A DNA stretch of 64,000 bases, taken from NCBI GenBank assembly GCA_030835135.1, contig JAUQWO010000081.1, positions 31,849-95,848 of the forward strand, read 5' to 3'. This DNA is from Bacteroidota bacterium. Lineage in GTDB: Bacteria > Bacteroidota > Ignavibacteria > UBA10030 > UBA6906. Positions within the stretch are counted from its first letter, which is position 1. Each line of letters begins with the position of its first letter. Made by a program: the position numbers and the translations under genes. This document shows, piece by piece, positions 39,277 through 47,705 of this stretch. The notes under the pieces were generated by a model, which was given only the letters and a program-made list of their open reading frames with translations, did no database searches and was not told where the DNA came from.

Positions 39277-39942
39277 TCAAAAGGCGGGGCGCCCCGCATC
39301 GCCATCGGGCATATACAGGCCCCCTGTCGCTTCCAGCCAATCGGCGATCCTCTCCACGGCACGGGGCACATTGTTGTCGGAAATGTCCAGGGTCAGGACC
39401 GGCAGGCGGGACGCCGCGACCAGTTCCTCCATCAGTTCCTGTTCCCGCTTGAACACGCTCAGATCGGCATATTGCTTCGGATTTCCCGAAACCTTCAACC
39501 GTTCTGCCCGGGCGGCGGCGAAGGAGTCGGCGGACCGGGTACAGAAGACAAGCCGGAATCCCAGGGGCATGAGTCGTTCCTCCAGCCAACCGAAGTCGTA
39601 CTTCTTTGCATACGCCAGATACTGGTGCATCTGCGTCGAGAGATGAAAGCGATCGACGATCCAGGAGTAGTACCGCTGGAGCTCGAAGAGACGCACCCAG
39701 GTCCGGTACGTTTCCATCGCCATGCTTTCTTCCTTCGGCTCGAAATTGATCGGTCCGCGACCCCAGGGGAAGTTCGTGAAGGCGCACCACTCGGCGGAGA
39801 TGATCGGAGAATGATAGCGGTACTTGCGCGGACCGACGATGCGCGGGTGTTCGTTCAGGGCGAAGGCGATCTCGGTCTTGAAGGTGAGGCGTGTCCCTTC
39901 AAGGATCACCTTGGGGCAGAGTTTGCGTTGGTCGTGCATCAT
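39277..39942 (-). CDS. P-loop NTPase-like protein with degenerate Walker A
   Basis: A 221-residue soluble protein with a nucleoside-kinase-like layout. The N-terminal strand and loop read VILEGTRLTFKT (residues 12-23): G-T-R-L-T-F-K-T keeps the first Gly and the Lys-Thr but has Phe21 in place of the second Gly of GxxxxGKT. The C-terminus LPVLTLDISDNNVPRAVERIADWLEA is like the last strand and helix of deoxynucleoside or thymidylate kinases. Nucleotide binding is therefore unsure. An earlier GTG at 39948 is possible; 39942 (ATG ATG) is chosen because GAGTGG precedes it. A promoter lies at 40083-40111. It is first in the DivIC-rarA-lptD set. Confidence 0.75.
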   Translation of the reverse strand: MMHDQRKLCPKVILEGTRLTFKTEIAFALNEHPRIVGPRKYRYHSPIISAEWCAFTNFPWGRGPINFEPKEESMAMETYRTWVRLFELQRYYSWIVDRFHLSTQMHQYLAYAKKYDFGWLEERLMPLGFRLVFCTRSADSFAAARAERLKVSGNPKQYADLSVFKREQELMEELVAASRLPVLTLDISDNNVPRAVERIADWLEATGGLYMPDGDAGRPAF

Positions 39943-40020
39943 CGCCACTCGCTGTGTCCATGGTATGACTTAAGTGCTCTTCCCGAACGCGCAATAGTTC
40001 GGTCTGTCCAGGAATGCAGC

Positions 40021-40047
40021 GGCCTCTCCGCTGAGAACGGAGAGGCC
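40021..40047 (-). other. Perfect hairpin in the leader of the P-loop gene
   Basis: GGCCTCTCCG (40021-40030) pairs with CGGAGAGGCC (40038-40047), loop of 7. It starts about 29 bases after the predicted transcript start and 79 bases before the start codon. No T tract follows on the minus strand. It may be an attenuator or stability hairpin. Confidence 0.5.
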
Positions 40048-40082
40048 GGGGTGCGATCTTGACCCCCATCCGATCCGAAGAC

Positions 40083-40111
40083 AATGTAGCTCGGGAAAGG
40101 GGGTTTGTCAA
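40083..40111 (-). promoter_or_regulatory. Sigma-70 promoter of the P-loop/ftsB-like operon
   Basis: Minus strand TTGACA, 17 bases, TACATT. It is one of the strongest promoters by eye in the window and gives a leader of about 135 bases to the ATG at 39942. Confidence 0.8.
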
Positions 40112-40159
40112 TGCTCGGTGACAAGGGCGCGACAACAGGAAGCGCGGCAACCGGGCCCG

Positions 40160-41044
40160 CTACTTCGCGGCCCCTCCATACACGGTCTTCAGATACTGCG
40201 CCACGCTCACCGGCGCCCTCCCCAGGAGCGTGCTCACGGCGGGATTGGTCTTTTCGAACTCGCCCTGACCGATCGCCACGGAGAATGCCGTGACGATGTT
40301 CACCGTCACCTCCGGCACGCCCGCTCCACGGAGGGTCTTCTTGAATTCATCGGCCGACGGTGAGACGTACTGGATCTTCTTGCCGGAGGCCGCACCGATC
40401 AGCGCGACGATGTCCGCAAGCGTGACCGACGATTCGCCCGTGACATCGTATTCCTTATTCTCGTGCCCCGGGGTGAGCAGCACCCGGGCACCGATCTCGG
40501 CCATGTCCGCACGGGTCAGATAGGCGCCCCTTCCGTTGCCGGCAGGGAGATACACCGTACCGGTCTGCAGGACCTGATCCCCGATGAACATCGGCAGCAT
40601 GTCCATGTACAGGGTGTTCTTCAAAAAGGTGTACGTCATGCCCGAGGCACGGAGCCATTCCTCCGTCCGGAGATACGCTTCAGCCACGAAGGCGATCGGA
40701 GACGCTGCCGTGGTGTTCTTCCGCTGGAAGCTGGTATACACAACATGCCGGACCCCCGCCTGCTTCGCTGCTTCGACGACATTCTTGTGCTGGGGAACCC
40801 GCTTCTCGATGTCGCTCCCCGAGATGAAGAACAGCGTGTCCACCCCCTGAAACGCGCGGAGGAGCGAGGCCGGATCATCATAGGAGCCGATCCGCACCCC
40901 CACGCCCTTCGCGCTCAGGTCCTGCACCTTTTCGGCATCGCGAACAAATGCGATGACCCGCGTTGCTGGAATGGTGTTCAGGAGATGGCCGATGACGCCG
41001 CGTCCGAGTTGTCCGCTGGCGCCGGTGACGAGAATGCTCCTCAT
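40160..41044 (-). CDS. qorB: NAD(P)H:quinone oxidoreductase-like NmrA/SDR protein (QorB type)
   Basis: A 294-residue atypical short-chain dehydrogenase that should reduce quinones with NADPH. The N-terminal Rossmann motif is TGASGQLG (start MRSILVTGASG at 41044, preceded by AAGGG). NNVVEAAKQAGVRHVVYTSF-type elements and FLKNTLYMDML are typical of the NmrA/QorB branch. It stands back to back with an HxlR-family regulator, as in the E. coli ytfG-ytfH (qorB-qorR) pair. A 17-base operator-like palindrome (41084-41100) lies between them. The longer frame upstream of 41044 crosses this palindrome and is less likely. Confidence 0.85.
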   Translation of the reverse strand: MRSILVTGASGQLGRGVIGHLLNTIPATRVIAFVRDAEKVQDLSAKGVGVRIGSYDDPASLLRAFQGVDTLFFISGSDIEKRVPQHKNVVEAAKQAGVRHVVYTSFQRKNTTAASPIAFVAEAYLRTEEWLRASGMTYTFLKNTLYMDMLPMFIGDQVLQTGTVYLPAGNGRGAYLTRADMAEIGARVLLTPGHENKEYDVTGESSVTLADIVALIGAASGKKIQYVSPSADEFKKTLRGAGVPEVTVNIVTAFSVAIGQGEFEKTNPAVSTLLGRAPVSVAQYLKTVYGGAAK

Positions 41045-41083
41045 GGAGACCCTTTCGTAGGACTTGATTCTTCTTGGATTGTT

Positions 41084-41100
41084 ACTTACTATTGGTAAGT
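41084..41100. promoter_or_regulatory. Operator-like inverted repeat between qorB and hxlR
   Basis: ACTTAC, five bases, GTAAGT. It is the natural binding-site candidate for the divergently encoded HxlR-family regulator. Its centre is 48 bases from the qorB start and 92 from the regulator start. Confidence 0.6.
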
Positions 41101-41184
41101 GAATATACCATAGAGAGAGCAACCGCACAAGAAGGCACGGCGGGGAGACTCGCGTACCCCGGGGTAACCATTGAAGGAACGGCG

Positions 41185-41589
41185 ATGAAAACGGCTGAGA
41201 CAGGAAGAGAAAAATTTGCGGATGCTGCGGGATGTCCCGTCCGGAACGTCCTGGACCGCTTCGGGGACAAGTGGTCGATCCTGGTGCTGCTGATCCTGGA
41301 TGAGTACGGAACGCTCAGGTTCAACGAGTTGCACCGTACCATCGGGGAGATCTCACAGAAGATGCTGACGGTGACGGTCCGCTCGTTGGAAGCAGATGGC
41401 CTGGTGGACAGGAGGATGTACGCGGAGATCCCTCCCCGGGTGGAGTATCAACTCACGCCCCGGGGGAAGGGACTGATGCCACATATCCATGGCCTGGTCA
41501 CGTGGGCGCACACCAATCTTCCGGCGATTCGAAGATCTCGGATGAAACATGAACAGGGTGCACACAAGGGTACCCCCCGCCAGAACTGA
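41185..41589 (+). CDS. HxlR-family transcriptional regulator (QorR-like)
   Basis: A 134-residue winged-helix regulator. The hallmark is CPVRNVLDRFGDKWSILVLLIL with an N-terminal Cys, often the redox sensor, followed by LRFNELHRTIGEISQKMLTVTVRSLEADGLV (helix-turn-helix) and YQLTPRGKGL. It starts at 41185 (MKTAETGREKF), supported by GAAGGAACG; the 37 upstream residues are not typical. It is divergent from the quinone oxidoreductase and likely represses it until an electrophile modifies the Cys. The stop is followed by a strong hairpin at 41649-41685. Confidence 0.9.
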   Translation: MKTAETGREKFADAAGCPVRNVLDRFGDKWSILVLLILDEYGTLRFNELHRTIGEISQKMLTVTVRSLEADGLVDRRMYAEIPPRVEYQLTPRGKGLMPHIHGLVTWAHTNLPAIRRSRMKHEQGAHKGTPRQN

Positions 41590-41648
41590 GACCCATCCCC
41601 TCGGGGCGCTCGGATCGAACCCTGGCATGCCACTACTGCAAATGCAGC

Positions 41649-41685
41649 GGAGCAGCCCGTCCGTTGTCGCCGGACGGGCTGCTCC
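41649..41685. terminator. Strong hairpin between convergent HxlR and HEAT genes
   Basis: A perfect 15-base-pair stem (41649-41663 with 41671-41685) and 7-base loop. It lies between two genes pointing at each other and can serve both, although no T tract follows on either side. Confidence 0.7.
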
Positions 41686-41760
41686 GTGTCGTGCCCACCT
41701 CTTCCTTCATCCCCACCTGCTACATTTCACGCTCCGTTCCGCCCACCGCGGAACGAACGG

Positions 41761-42213
41761 TCACTTCGTTGCGACGGCCGGACCGTCCGGCGCACCGGCG
41801 GAAGCGAAGCCGAACGTGCCGGGCTTTGCATAGGAATTGTAGAACCATGCGCACCGCTGTGCGACCCGCTCGCTGTCGTCGAACTGCGTTGCACGTTTCA
41901 CCGCATACAGCCCGCGCTCGTCACCGATCTGGCACAGCGCCAGCGCCGCAACGATCCGCGTGGATTCCTGGTCGCCGTCACGCAGCAGCTTCATCAACGG
42001 GATGACCGCCTTGCTGCTCTGCAACTCGCCCAGCATGTTGGCCGAGCCTTCGATCAGACCCAGATTGTCCGACGCGAGCCCGCGGAGGAGGTTCTCTTCC
42101 GCACGCGCATACTGCTCGGGGGTGAGGCCCTGCGTTGCATCAGCGGCCGTGGCGATGGAAGCGGTCATCAGCACCAGAACAACCGCGGCAAGAATAGCGA
42201 CTGTCGTCTTCAT
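41761..42213 (-). CDS. Exported HEAT-repeat protein
   Basis: A 150-residue protein with a signal peptide (MKTTVAILAAVVLVLMTASIATAA, cleavage near residue 24). The mature part holds two or three helical HEAT-like repeats (LLRGLASDNLGLIEGSANML; AVIPLMKLLRDGDQESTRIV; ALALCQIGDERGLYAVKRAT). Such repeats mediate protein contacts in the periplasm. No specific partner is visible. SD-like GAGGGAGG precedes the ATG at 42213. It is flanked by hairpins at 41649-41685 and 42249-42280, so it is probably transcribed alone. Confidence 0.75.
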   Translation of the reverse strand: MKTTVAILAAVVLVLMTASIATAADATQGLTPEQYARAEENLLRGLASDNLGLIEGSANMLGELQSSKAVIPLMKLLRDGDQESTRIVAALALCQIGDERGLYAVKRATQFDDSERVAQRCAWFYNSYAKPGTFGFASAGAPDGPAVATK

Positions 42214-42248
42214 TGCTTCCTCCCTCTACATTGAATTGTGAAACTGTT

Positions 42249-42280
42249 GGTTGCCGTATCTGCCTGTTGGTACGGCAACC
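42249..42280 (-). terminator. Hairpin between ddl and the HEAT-repeat gene
   Basis: A perfect 10-base-pair stem (42249-42258 with 42271-42280) and 12-base loop, 80 bases past the ddl stop at 42361 and 36 before the next start. It could end the ddl operon or sit in the HEAT gene leader. Confidence 0.55.
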
Positions 42281-42360
42281 GCTGAGAGGGGTTCGGGAAG
42301 TGCGATGAATGTGCGGTGGGGTGCGACGGAATGCAGAAATGCGGGACGGGTGGCCTCAGA

Positions 42361-43488
42361 TCACGGCCGATACCATTCTGTGCTCGGATCGTACGTTCGC
42401 CGGAGGGCCATTTTTGCGGCGTGCCTCTCCCGCGCAAGGTCCACCAACCGGTCCAAAAGGCGCGGAAATGGCAGTCCGCTGGCCTCCCACATCTTGGGAT
42501 ACATGCTGATGGACGTGAACCCCGGAATGGTGTTCAATTCGTTGATGTACACCTTCTTCGTCCGCGCAACATAGAAGAAGTCCGCCCGCGCCATACCGGC
42601 ACAATCGATGGCCCGGTAGGCCTGCACGGCGAGCTTCCTGATTGCCGTTATTGTAGTCCTGGGGAGCGAAGCCGGAATGAAGATCGCCGACTTCCCATCC
42701 ACATACTTCGCATCGTAATCGTAGAACTCGTTCGAGGGCACGATCTCCCCCGGCAGCGATGCCTCGGGCATGTCGTTCCCCAGCACGCTACACTCGATCT
42801 CGCGCGCGTTCGCGATCCCCTTCTCGAACACGACCTTCCTGTCGTACGACGCCGCCAGCTCGATACCGACGAGCAACTCCTTCCGCGTGTGTGCCTTGGT
42901 GATGCCCACGCTGGATCCCGTGTTCGCCGGCTTCACAAAGATCGGATAGCGGAGTGCCTTCTCGACCTCCGCCACGACGGCGCGGGGTGCCTCCTGACAC
43001 CGCTGTGCCAGCGCCCATGTGTACTTCGCGATGTGCAGCCCGGCCTGGAGGAAGAGCTGCTTCTGCACGACCTTGTCCATGCCCACCGATGACCCGAGGA
43101 CGCCGGCACCGACGTACGGCACCTCGGCAAGTTCGAGCAATCCCTGCAGCGTTCCATCCTCACCGTACGTACCATGGATCAACGGGAACACGACATCCAG
43201 CGGCTCCATCCGCTGTCCGCCGTTCGCAAGGTGCAACAGACCCGGACGGCCGGGCTCCGGGACGAGCACACATTCACACGACGGATCGGGGATACGGTTC
43301 TCCCGCAACTGCGTCAGCACGTCCGGAGCGCTGTACCACCGTCCGGCACGGCTCACACCCACGGGCACGACCTCATACCGCGCGGGATCGAGTGCGTTGA
43401 TGACGGACGCGGCGGAGACGAGCGAGACCTCGTGTTCACCCGACCTGCCGCCGAACATGACCGCGATGCGGATCCTTCCCTGTGCCAT
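42361..43488 (-). CDS. ddl: D-alanine--D-alanine ligase
   Basis: A 375-residue ATP-grasp enzyme that joins two D-alanines for peptidoglycan. Seen: FGGRSGEHEVSLVSA (start motif), GEDGTLQGLLELAEVPYVGAGVLGSSVGMDK, EKGIANAREIECSVLGND and the metal-binding end NELNTIPGFTSISMYP. The size suits the DdlB-like group. It begins at 43488 and is separated from the lipoprotein gene upstream by 12 bases. It is the final gene of the operon that starts at 50071 with the HD protein, which also contains lysA (lysine/DAP supply) and xerD. Confidence 0.95.
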   Translation of the reverse strand: MAQGRIRIAVMFGGRSGEHEVSLVSAASVINALDPARYEVVPVGVSRAGRWYSAPDVLTQLRENRIPDPSCECVLVPEPGRPGLLHLANGGQRMEPLDVVFPLIHGTYGEDGTLQGLLELAEVPYVGAGVLGSSVGMDKVVQKQLFLQAGLHIAKYTWALAQRCQEAPRAVVAEVEKALRYPIFVKPANTGSSVGITKAHTRKELLVGIELAASYDRKVVFEKGIANAREIECSVLGNDMPEASLPGEIVPSNEFYDYDAKYVDGKSAIFIPASLPRTTITAIRKLAVQAYRAIDCAGMARADFFYVARTKKVYINELNTIPGFTSISMYPKMWEASGLPFPRLLDRLVDLARERHAAKMALRRTYDPSTEWYRP

Positions 43489-43500
43489 GGACCGTCAGCC

Positions 43501-44058
43501 CTATTCCAGTGCGCGATAGAACCGCGCCAGCGATGTGCTGGGCGGCAGTGCATTCTCGGTGATCTGATAGAGCAGCCGCCGGGCGTCACGCTTCCAGACG
43601 ATGCGGACCGCATCGTTGCTCCACGGCTGAAGCTTCCCATTGGTCCGCACCACATGCCGCGTCGCAGGCACGACCACGTAGATCTCCTCCTCGGTCACGT
43701 GCATCCCCTCGAGCGCCGCAAACTGATCGAACCGGTAGGCGATCTCAGCGTACAGCGTGTCGGCGATCGTGAAGAGCTTCTTGTTCGTTATGGTGCGCCC
43801 CTGACGCGAAAACTGGTCCGCCCCCTCCTTCTCATACGAGGACATCATGATGCGAAAGTCGTGCTGCACCAGCGAATCCGCCATCTCATCCGACCGGAGA
43901 TCGATGAGCCGGAGGACGGCCTCGCCCGATCCGTCCTCATTCACGGTGATCCGGTGTTCGGTCGTGCGGATCAGGATGCAGCCCGGTATGATGACAGCCA
44001 GCACAAGCACGAGCACCACTGCGGCAGGGGCCCGGAAACCGATGGTCGGCATTTGCAT
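43501..44058 (-). CDS. Predicted lipoprotein, unknown function
   Basis: A 185-residue lipoprotein candidate: signal segment FRAPAAVVLVLVLAVII then PGC (lipobox VIIPGC). The rest is mixed alpha/beta with ITVNEDGSGEAVLRLIDLRSDEMAD, a pattern like a periplasmic binding or repeat domain, but no family is recognised. It lies six bases downstream of lysA and 12 upstream of ddl on the same strand, so it is probably part of that operon. The ATG at 44058 could shift to 44052 (MPTIGF). A cell-envelope role is suggested by the anchor and neighbours. Confidence 0.7.
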   Translation of the reverse strand: MQMPTIGFRAPAAVVLVLVLAVIIPGCILIRTTEHRITVNEDGSGEAVLRLIDLRSDEMADSLVQHDFRIMMSSYEKEGADQFSRQGRTITNKKLFTIADTLYAEIAYRFDQFAALEGMHVTEEEIYVVVPATRHVVRTNGKLQPWSNDAVRIVWKRDARRLLYQITENALPPSTSLARFYRALE

Positions 44059-44064
44059 GATCTC

Positions 44065-45327
44065 CTACAGTTCTTCCACCGTTTGTCGCCGCCGTATCAC
44101 CGTGTGCGTGCCGCCATCCACCAGCACTTCGGCGGGACGGGGACGCGCATTATACGTGGACGATTGCACATACCCGTATGCGCCGGCGCACATGAGCGCC
44201 ATGAGGTCGCCGCGCTGCATCACCTGGATGCGCCGGTCGTGCGCAAAGAAGTCGCCCGACTCGCACACCGGTCCCACGACATCCACCGTCTCGAACGGTG
44301 CCCCGACCAGCTCCACCGGTACGATCTGGTGGTGCGCATGATACAACGCCGGACGGATCAGATCGTTCATGGCCCCGTCCTGGATCAGGAAGATCTTCTC
44401 CGCGGTCTCCTTCCTGTACAGCACGCGCGTCAGCAGCACGCCCCCATGCGCCACGATCGACCGGCCGGGCTGGATGGAGACCGTGCACCCGAGCGACCGG
44501 AGGACCTCTACCGCAGGCTGCAGGAGCTCCGCCGTGCTGAGGTGCGCTTCTTCAGCGTGCTCGGCCGGCAGCGACCGGTGATGGACGAACCCGTGATACT
44601 GGATACCGAAACCGCCACCGAAATCGACATCATGGACGGGCACTCCGCCGGCACGCAGCCCGCTCACGAGCGCGGCGATCGCTTCGGCCGCCTTCGTGAA
44701 GACCGCCGGTTTGGTTATCTGGGAACCGATATGACTGTGCACGCCGCCAACATCGATGTTGGACAGGGATGCGGCATGCCGGAGGACCTCCAGCGCACGG
44801 GCGTGCGGCATGCCGAACTTATTATGGCGCAGACTCGTGGACACATACGCATGGCCGCCGGCATCGATGTCGAGGTTGACCCTGAGCAGGATCCGCGCGC
44901 GTTTGTTGACCTGCGCGGCGAGTTCGTTGATGACCTCGATCTCCTGTGTGGACTCCACGTTGAAGGCGAGGATCCCCTGTTCGAGCGCATACAGGATCTC
45001 GTCGTCCCGCTTTCCCACCCCGCTGAAAGTGCATCGCTCCGGCGGGAACCCTTCCTGCAACGCACGCCAGAGCTCCCCCCGCGACCCCACATCGGCACCC
45101 AGACCTTCCCCGGCGATCAGCCGCAGGAGCGCGGGGTTCGCGTTCGCCTTCACGGCGTAATACGTCAGATGCGGCAGCCCATGGAACGCCTGCTCGATCC
45201 TCCGGATGTCGCCGAGGATCGTTTTCTTGCTGTACACATACAGCGGTGTGCCGTATGCCGCAGCCAGTGCGTCGAAGGGTACATCCTCGACGAAGAATTT
45301 CCTCTCCCGATATCCGTACGCACTCAC
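44065..45327 (-). CDS. lysA: Diaminopimelate decarboxylase
   Basis: A 420-residue PLP enzyme that makes L-lysine from meso-diaminopimelate, the last step of the pathway. The PLP lysine is in YYAVKANANPALL, with HSHIGSQ, GGGFGIQYHG (glycine-rich phosphate site) and the catalytic GPVCESGDFFAHDR near the C-terminus. It starts with GTG at 45327 (reading MSAYGYRERK), supported by GAAGGAACG; a longer frame would overlap the upstream gene by over 130 bases. It follows the cysteine desulfurase-like gene by 16 bases. The product also balances peptidoglycan precursors. Confidence 0.95.
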   Translation of the reverse strand: MSAYGYRERKFFVEDVPFDALAAAYGTPLYVYSKKTILGDIRRIEQAFHGLPHLTYYAVKANANPALLRLIAGEGLGADVGSRGELWRALQEGFPPERCTFSGVGKRDDEILYALEQGILAFNVESTQEIEVINELAAQVNKRARILLRVNLDIDAGGHAYVSTSLRHNKFGMPHARALEVLRHAASLSNIDVGGVHSHIGSQITKPAVFTKAAEAIAALVSGLRAGGVPVHDVDFGGGFGIQYHGFVHHRSLPAEHAEEAHLSTAELLQPAVEVLRSLGCTVSIQPGRSIVAHGGVLLTRVLYRKETAEKIFLIQDGAMNDLIRPALYHAHHQIVPVELVGAPFETVDVVGPVCESGDFFAHDRRIQVMQRGDLMALMCAGAYGYVQSSTYNARPRPAEVLVDGGTHTVIRRRQTVEEL

Positions 45328-45343
45328 GGTCGTTCCTTCCTTC

Positions 45344-46765
45344 TCAGATATGGTACCGGAAATATCGCGAAGCATCGGGCGCATACCCTTCCGCATGGAA
45401 CGCACCCGATGCCACATTCTGCCTGTACGTGCCACGGTACTCGCCACGCTGGATGCGTTGGAGCATGGCAACAAGCGCATCGATGTCCGCCTCGTTCGAA
45501 TAACAGCCGAGGCTGGCCCGTACCATACCCGGCATGCGGCTCTTGTTCCCCGCGATCACTTCTTCCGTGAAGATGCGGTCCTCTTCGGGGGTCACGCCGA
45601 GCATATGCTTCACATAGGGGTGCGCACAGAAGCAGCCGTTGCGGACGCCGATGCCCCCCTCGATACCGAGGATCGCGGACACCAGACTGTTGTGCTTGCC
45701 CTCGAGGTTGAACGTGATGGTCCCGACCTTCTGCGCGAAATCCGCGGTCCGTCCGTACAGGATGATCCCCGGGACCTGTTCGAGGGCATCGTAGGAGTAC
45801 TGCAGCAGCTCGGTCTCATGCCGGGCGATCGCATCCATCCCCACGGCCTCGAGCACGCCGATCGCGGCAGCGAGCGCCACGCCCCCGATCACATTCGGCG
45901 TGCCGGCCTCATCCTTGTGCGGCGGGTCGTTCCACCGTGCGCTCTCCAGCGTCACGATCTCCACCACACCGCCACCCACCATGTCCGGTTCGCCCTGTGC
46001 AAAGAACGCCTTCGGACCGACGAGGGCACCGGTCCCGAACGGCGCATACATCTTGTGCGCCGAGAGCGCAACGAAATCGATGTGCCGCGGATCATCGTCC
46101 GGCAGCATCGCCACCTTCCGGTGCGGCGCAAGCTGCGCGGCATCCACGAACAGCTTCGCCCCTGCTTCATGTGCCCAGGCCGCGATATCGTGCACCGGCG
46201 AGACGAATCCCGTGATGTTCGACGCCCCGGTCACCGCCACCAGCTTGACGCGGCCGCGGTGCTCCTGCAGTGCGGCCCGGAGATGCGCGAGGTCCAGATG
46301 TCCGTCCGGCAAGACACCGCAATGGATCACACGGCAATGCTTGCGCCAGGGCAGATCGTTGGAATGGTGCTCCATCGCGGTGGTGATGACGATGTCGTCC
46401 GGGCCGAGACCCGCCCGGTTCGCCAGCTTGTTCACGCACTCGGTGGTATTCTTCAGGAAGATCACCGTGTTGGTCGCCAGGTCGGCGCCCACGAAGCGTC
46501 CGACAACGTCATGGGCGGCATCGAAGACCTCGGTGGCGAGCACGGATTTGAACCCCGTGCCGCGGTGCACACCCGAATACCACGGGAGGAAATCCTCGAT
46601 GCAGCGGAGGACACGCCGGAAGGACGGCGTGCTCGCGGCATTATCGAGGAAGATGTAGGGGCGTTCGGTGCCGTCGAGCAGCGGCACCGGAGTATCGATG
46701 CCCACGATGTCTGCGCGGAGGTCGGCAAGCGTCAACGCTGCGGTGTCGTCAATGTGTCGGAACAT
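45344..46765 (-). CDS. Aminotransferase class V, cysteine desulfurase-like
   Basis: A 473-residue PLP protein of the SufS/CsdB-like class V group. The start at 46765 ([20 protein letters not shown]) is used, though ATGs up to 46828 exist; the choice gives a 17-base overlap with xerD. Seen: [32 protein letters not shown] (with Asp and Gln), [14 protein letters not shown] (the PLP-Lys) and a C-terminal [17 protein letters not shown] in which one of two Cys should carry the persulfide. It may supply sulfur for Fe-S clusters or act on another amino acid. No suf or isc partner gene is adjacent. Confidence 0.82.
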   Translation of the reverse strand: MFRHIDDTAALTLADLRADIVGIDTPVPLLDGTERPYIFLDNAASTPSFRRVLRCIEDFLPWYSGVHRGTGFKSVLATEVFDAAHDVVGRFVGADLATNTVIFLKNTTECVNKLANRAGLGPDDIVITTAMEHHSNDLPWRKHCRVIHCGVLPDGHLDLAHLRAALQEHRGRVKLVAVTGASNITGFVSPVHDIAAWAHEAGAKLFVDAAQLAPHRKVAMLPDDDPRHIDFVALSAHKMYAPFGTGALVGPKAFFAQGEPDMVGGGVVEIVTLESARWNDPPHKDEAGTPNVIGGVALAAAIGVLEAVGMDAIARHETELLQYSYDALEQVPGIILYGRTADFAQKVGTITFNLEGKHNSLVSAILGIEGGIGVRNGCFCAHPYVKHMLGVTPEEDRIFTEEVIAGNKSRMPGMVRASLGCYSNEADIDALVAMLQRIQRGEYRGTYRQNVASGAFHAEGYAPDASRYFRYHI

Positions 46766-47705
46766 GGTTCGTGGTTGTACTGATGGATGGGGCATCACCC
46801 GCGCCGCTGCGCGGATGATATTTGTCATACTCTTGCTTCAGATACGAACGGTCGATATGGGTGTACACCTGCGTCGTGGAGATGTCCGCGTGCCCGAGCA
46901 TCTCCTGCACCGCCCGGAGGTCCGCGCCGCCTTCGAGCAGATGCGTCGCGAACGAATGCCGGAACGTATGCGGATGTACCTCGCGCGTCACGCCCGCTTT
47001 CCGCGCATGCGTCTGCACGAGGTTCCAGATGGCAACGCGCGTGAGCGGTGCCCCGCGCATGTTCAGGAACAGGGCATCCTGTGCTGCCGTGCGCCGCACG
47101 AGCAGGATCCGCGTCTCCGAACGGTACCGGGCGATCCAGGTGAGTGCGGACGGCCCGATCGGCACCAGCCGCTCTTTCGATCCCTTCCCGAACACCCGTA
47201 TGACACCATCGTCCGCATACACTTCCGCCTGCCGGAGCGTCACGAGTTCAGAGACCCGGATCCCCGTGGCGTACAGCACCTCCAGGATCGCGCGGTCGCG
47301 CACCCACAGGTTCTTGCGGTCACCCTTCGCTGGTGCCGGCTGTTGCAGGATCGCTTCTACCTCGTCCCGCGTCAGCACCCCGGGCAGGGTCCGGCTCCTC
47401 CGGGGCGATTCCAGCGTCTCCGTCGGATCGGCGCCCACGATGCCGTCGGCAACGAGGAACCGGTGGAACCCGCGGAGCGCCGACAGCGAACGCGTCACGG
47501 ACCGCGGCGCGAGACCATCCGCCTGCAACGATTGCAGGAAGCGCGCGGTGACGTCCACCGTGATCCGGTCGGGCGACGTGATGTGCGCCGTCTCCAGGAA
47601 CTGCACATACCGTTCAAGGTCACGCCGATAGGAAGCAATGGTGTTCGGGGAAGCGTTCTTCTCGAGCGCGAGGTAGTGGAGATATTCTCCCACCCGGGCT
47701 GTCAT
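46749..47705 (-). CDS. xerD: Tyrosine recombinase XerC/XerD family
   Basis: A 318-residue site-specific recombinase that resolves chromosome dimers at dif. The N-terminal core-binding domain has [17 protein letters not shown]. The catalytic R-H-R-H/W-Y set is present: Arg in [11 protein letters not shown], Lys in [12 protein letters not shown], His-x-x-Arg in [14 protein letters not shown], His in LGHADISTT and Tyr in QVYTHID. It lies between the HD gene, whose stop overlaps its start by four bases, and the class V aminotransferase. XerC and XerD cannot be separated by eye, and a chromosomal housekeeping role is likely because no mobile genes are near. Confidence 0.9.
   Translation of the reverse strand: MTARVGEYLHYLALEKNASPNTIASYRRDLERYVQFLETAHITSPDRITVDVTARFLQSLQADGLAPRSVTRSLSALRGFHRFLVADGIVGADPTETLESPRRSRTLPGVLTRDEVEAILQQPAPAKGDRKNLWVRDRAILEVLYATGIRVSELVTLRQAEVYADDGVIRVFGKGSKERLVPIGPSALTWIARYRSETRILLVRRTAAQDALFLNMRGAPLTRVAIWNLVQTHARKAGVTREVHPHTFRHSFATHLLEGGADLRAVQEMLGHADISTTQVYTHIDRSYLKQEYDKYHPRSGAGDAPSISTTTNHVPTH

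Noticed and set aside
44065..45480. Longer lysA start at 45480
   Set aside because: It would overlap the upstream gene by over 130 bases and the extra 51 residues are not protein-like; GTG at 45327 has a good ribosome site.
46749..47705. Phage or integrative element marked by the tyrosine recombinase
   Set aside because: No attachment repeats or phage genes are near, and the protein matches chromosomal Xer enzymes.
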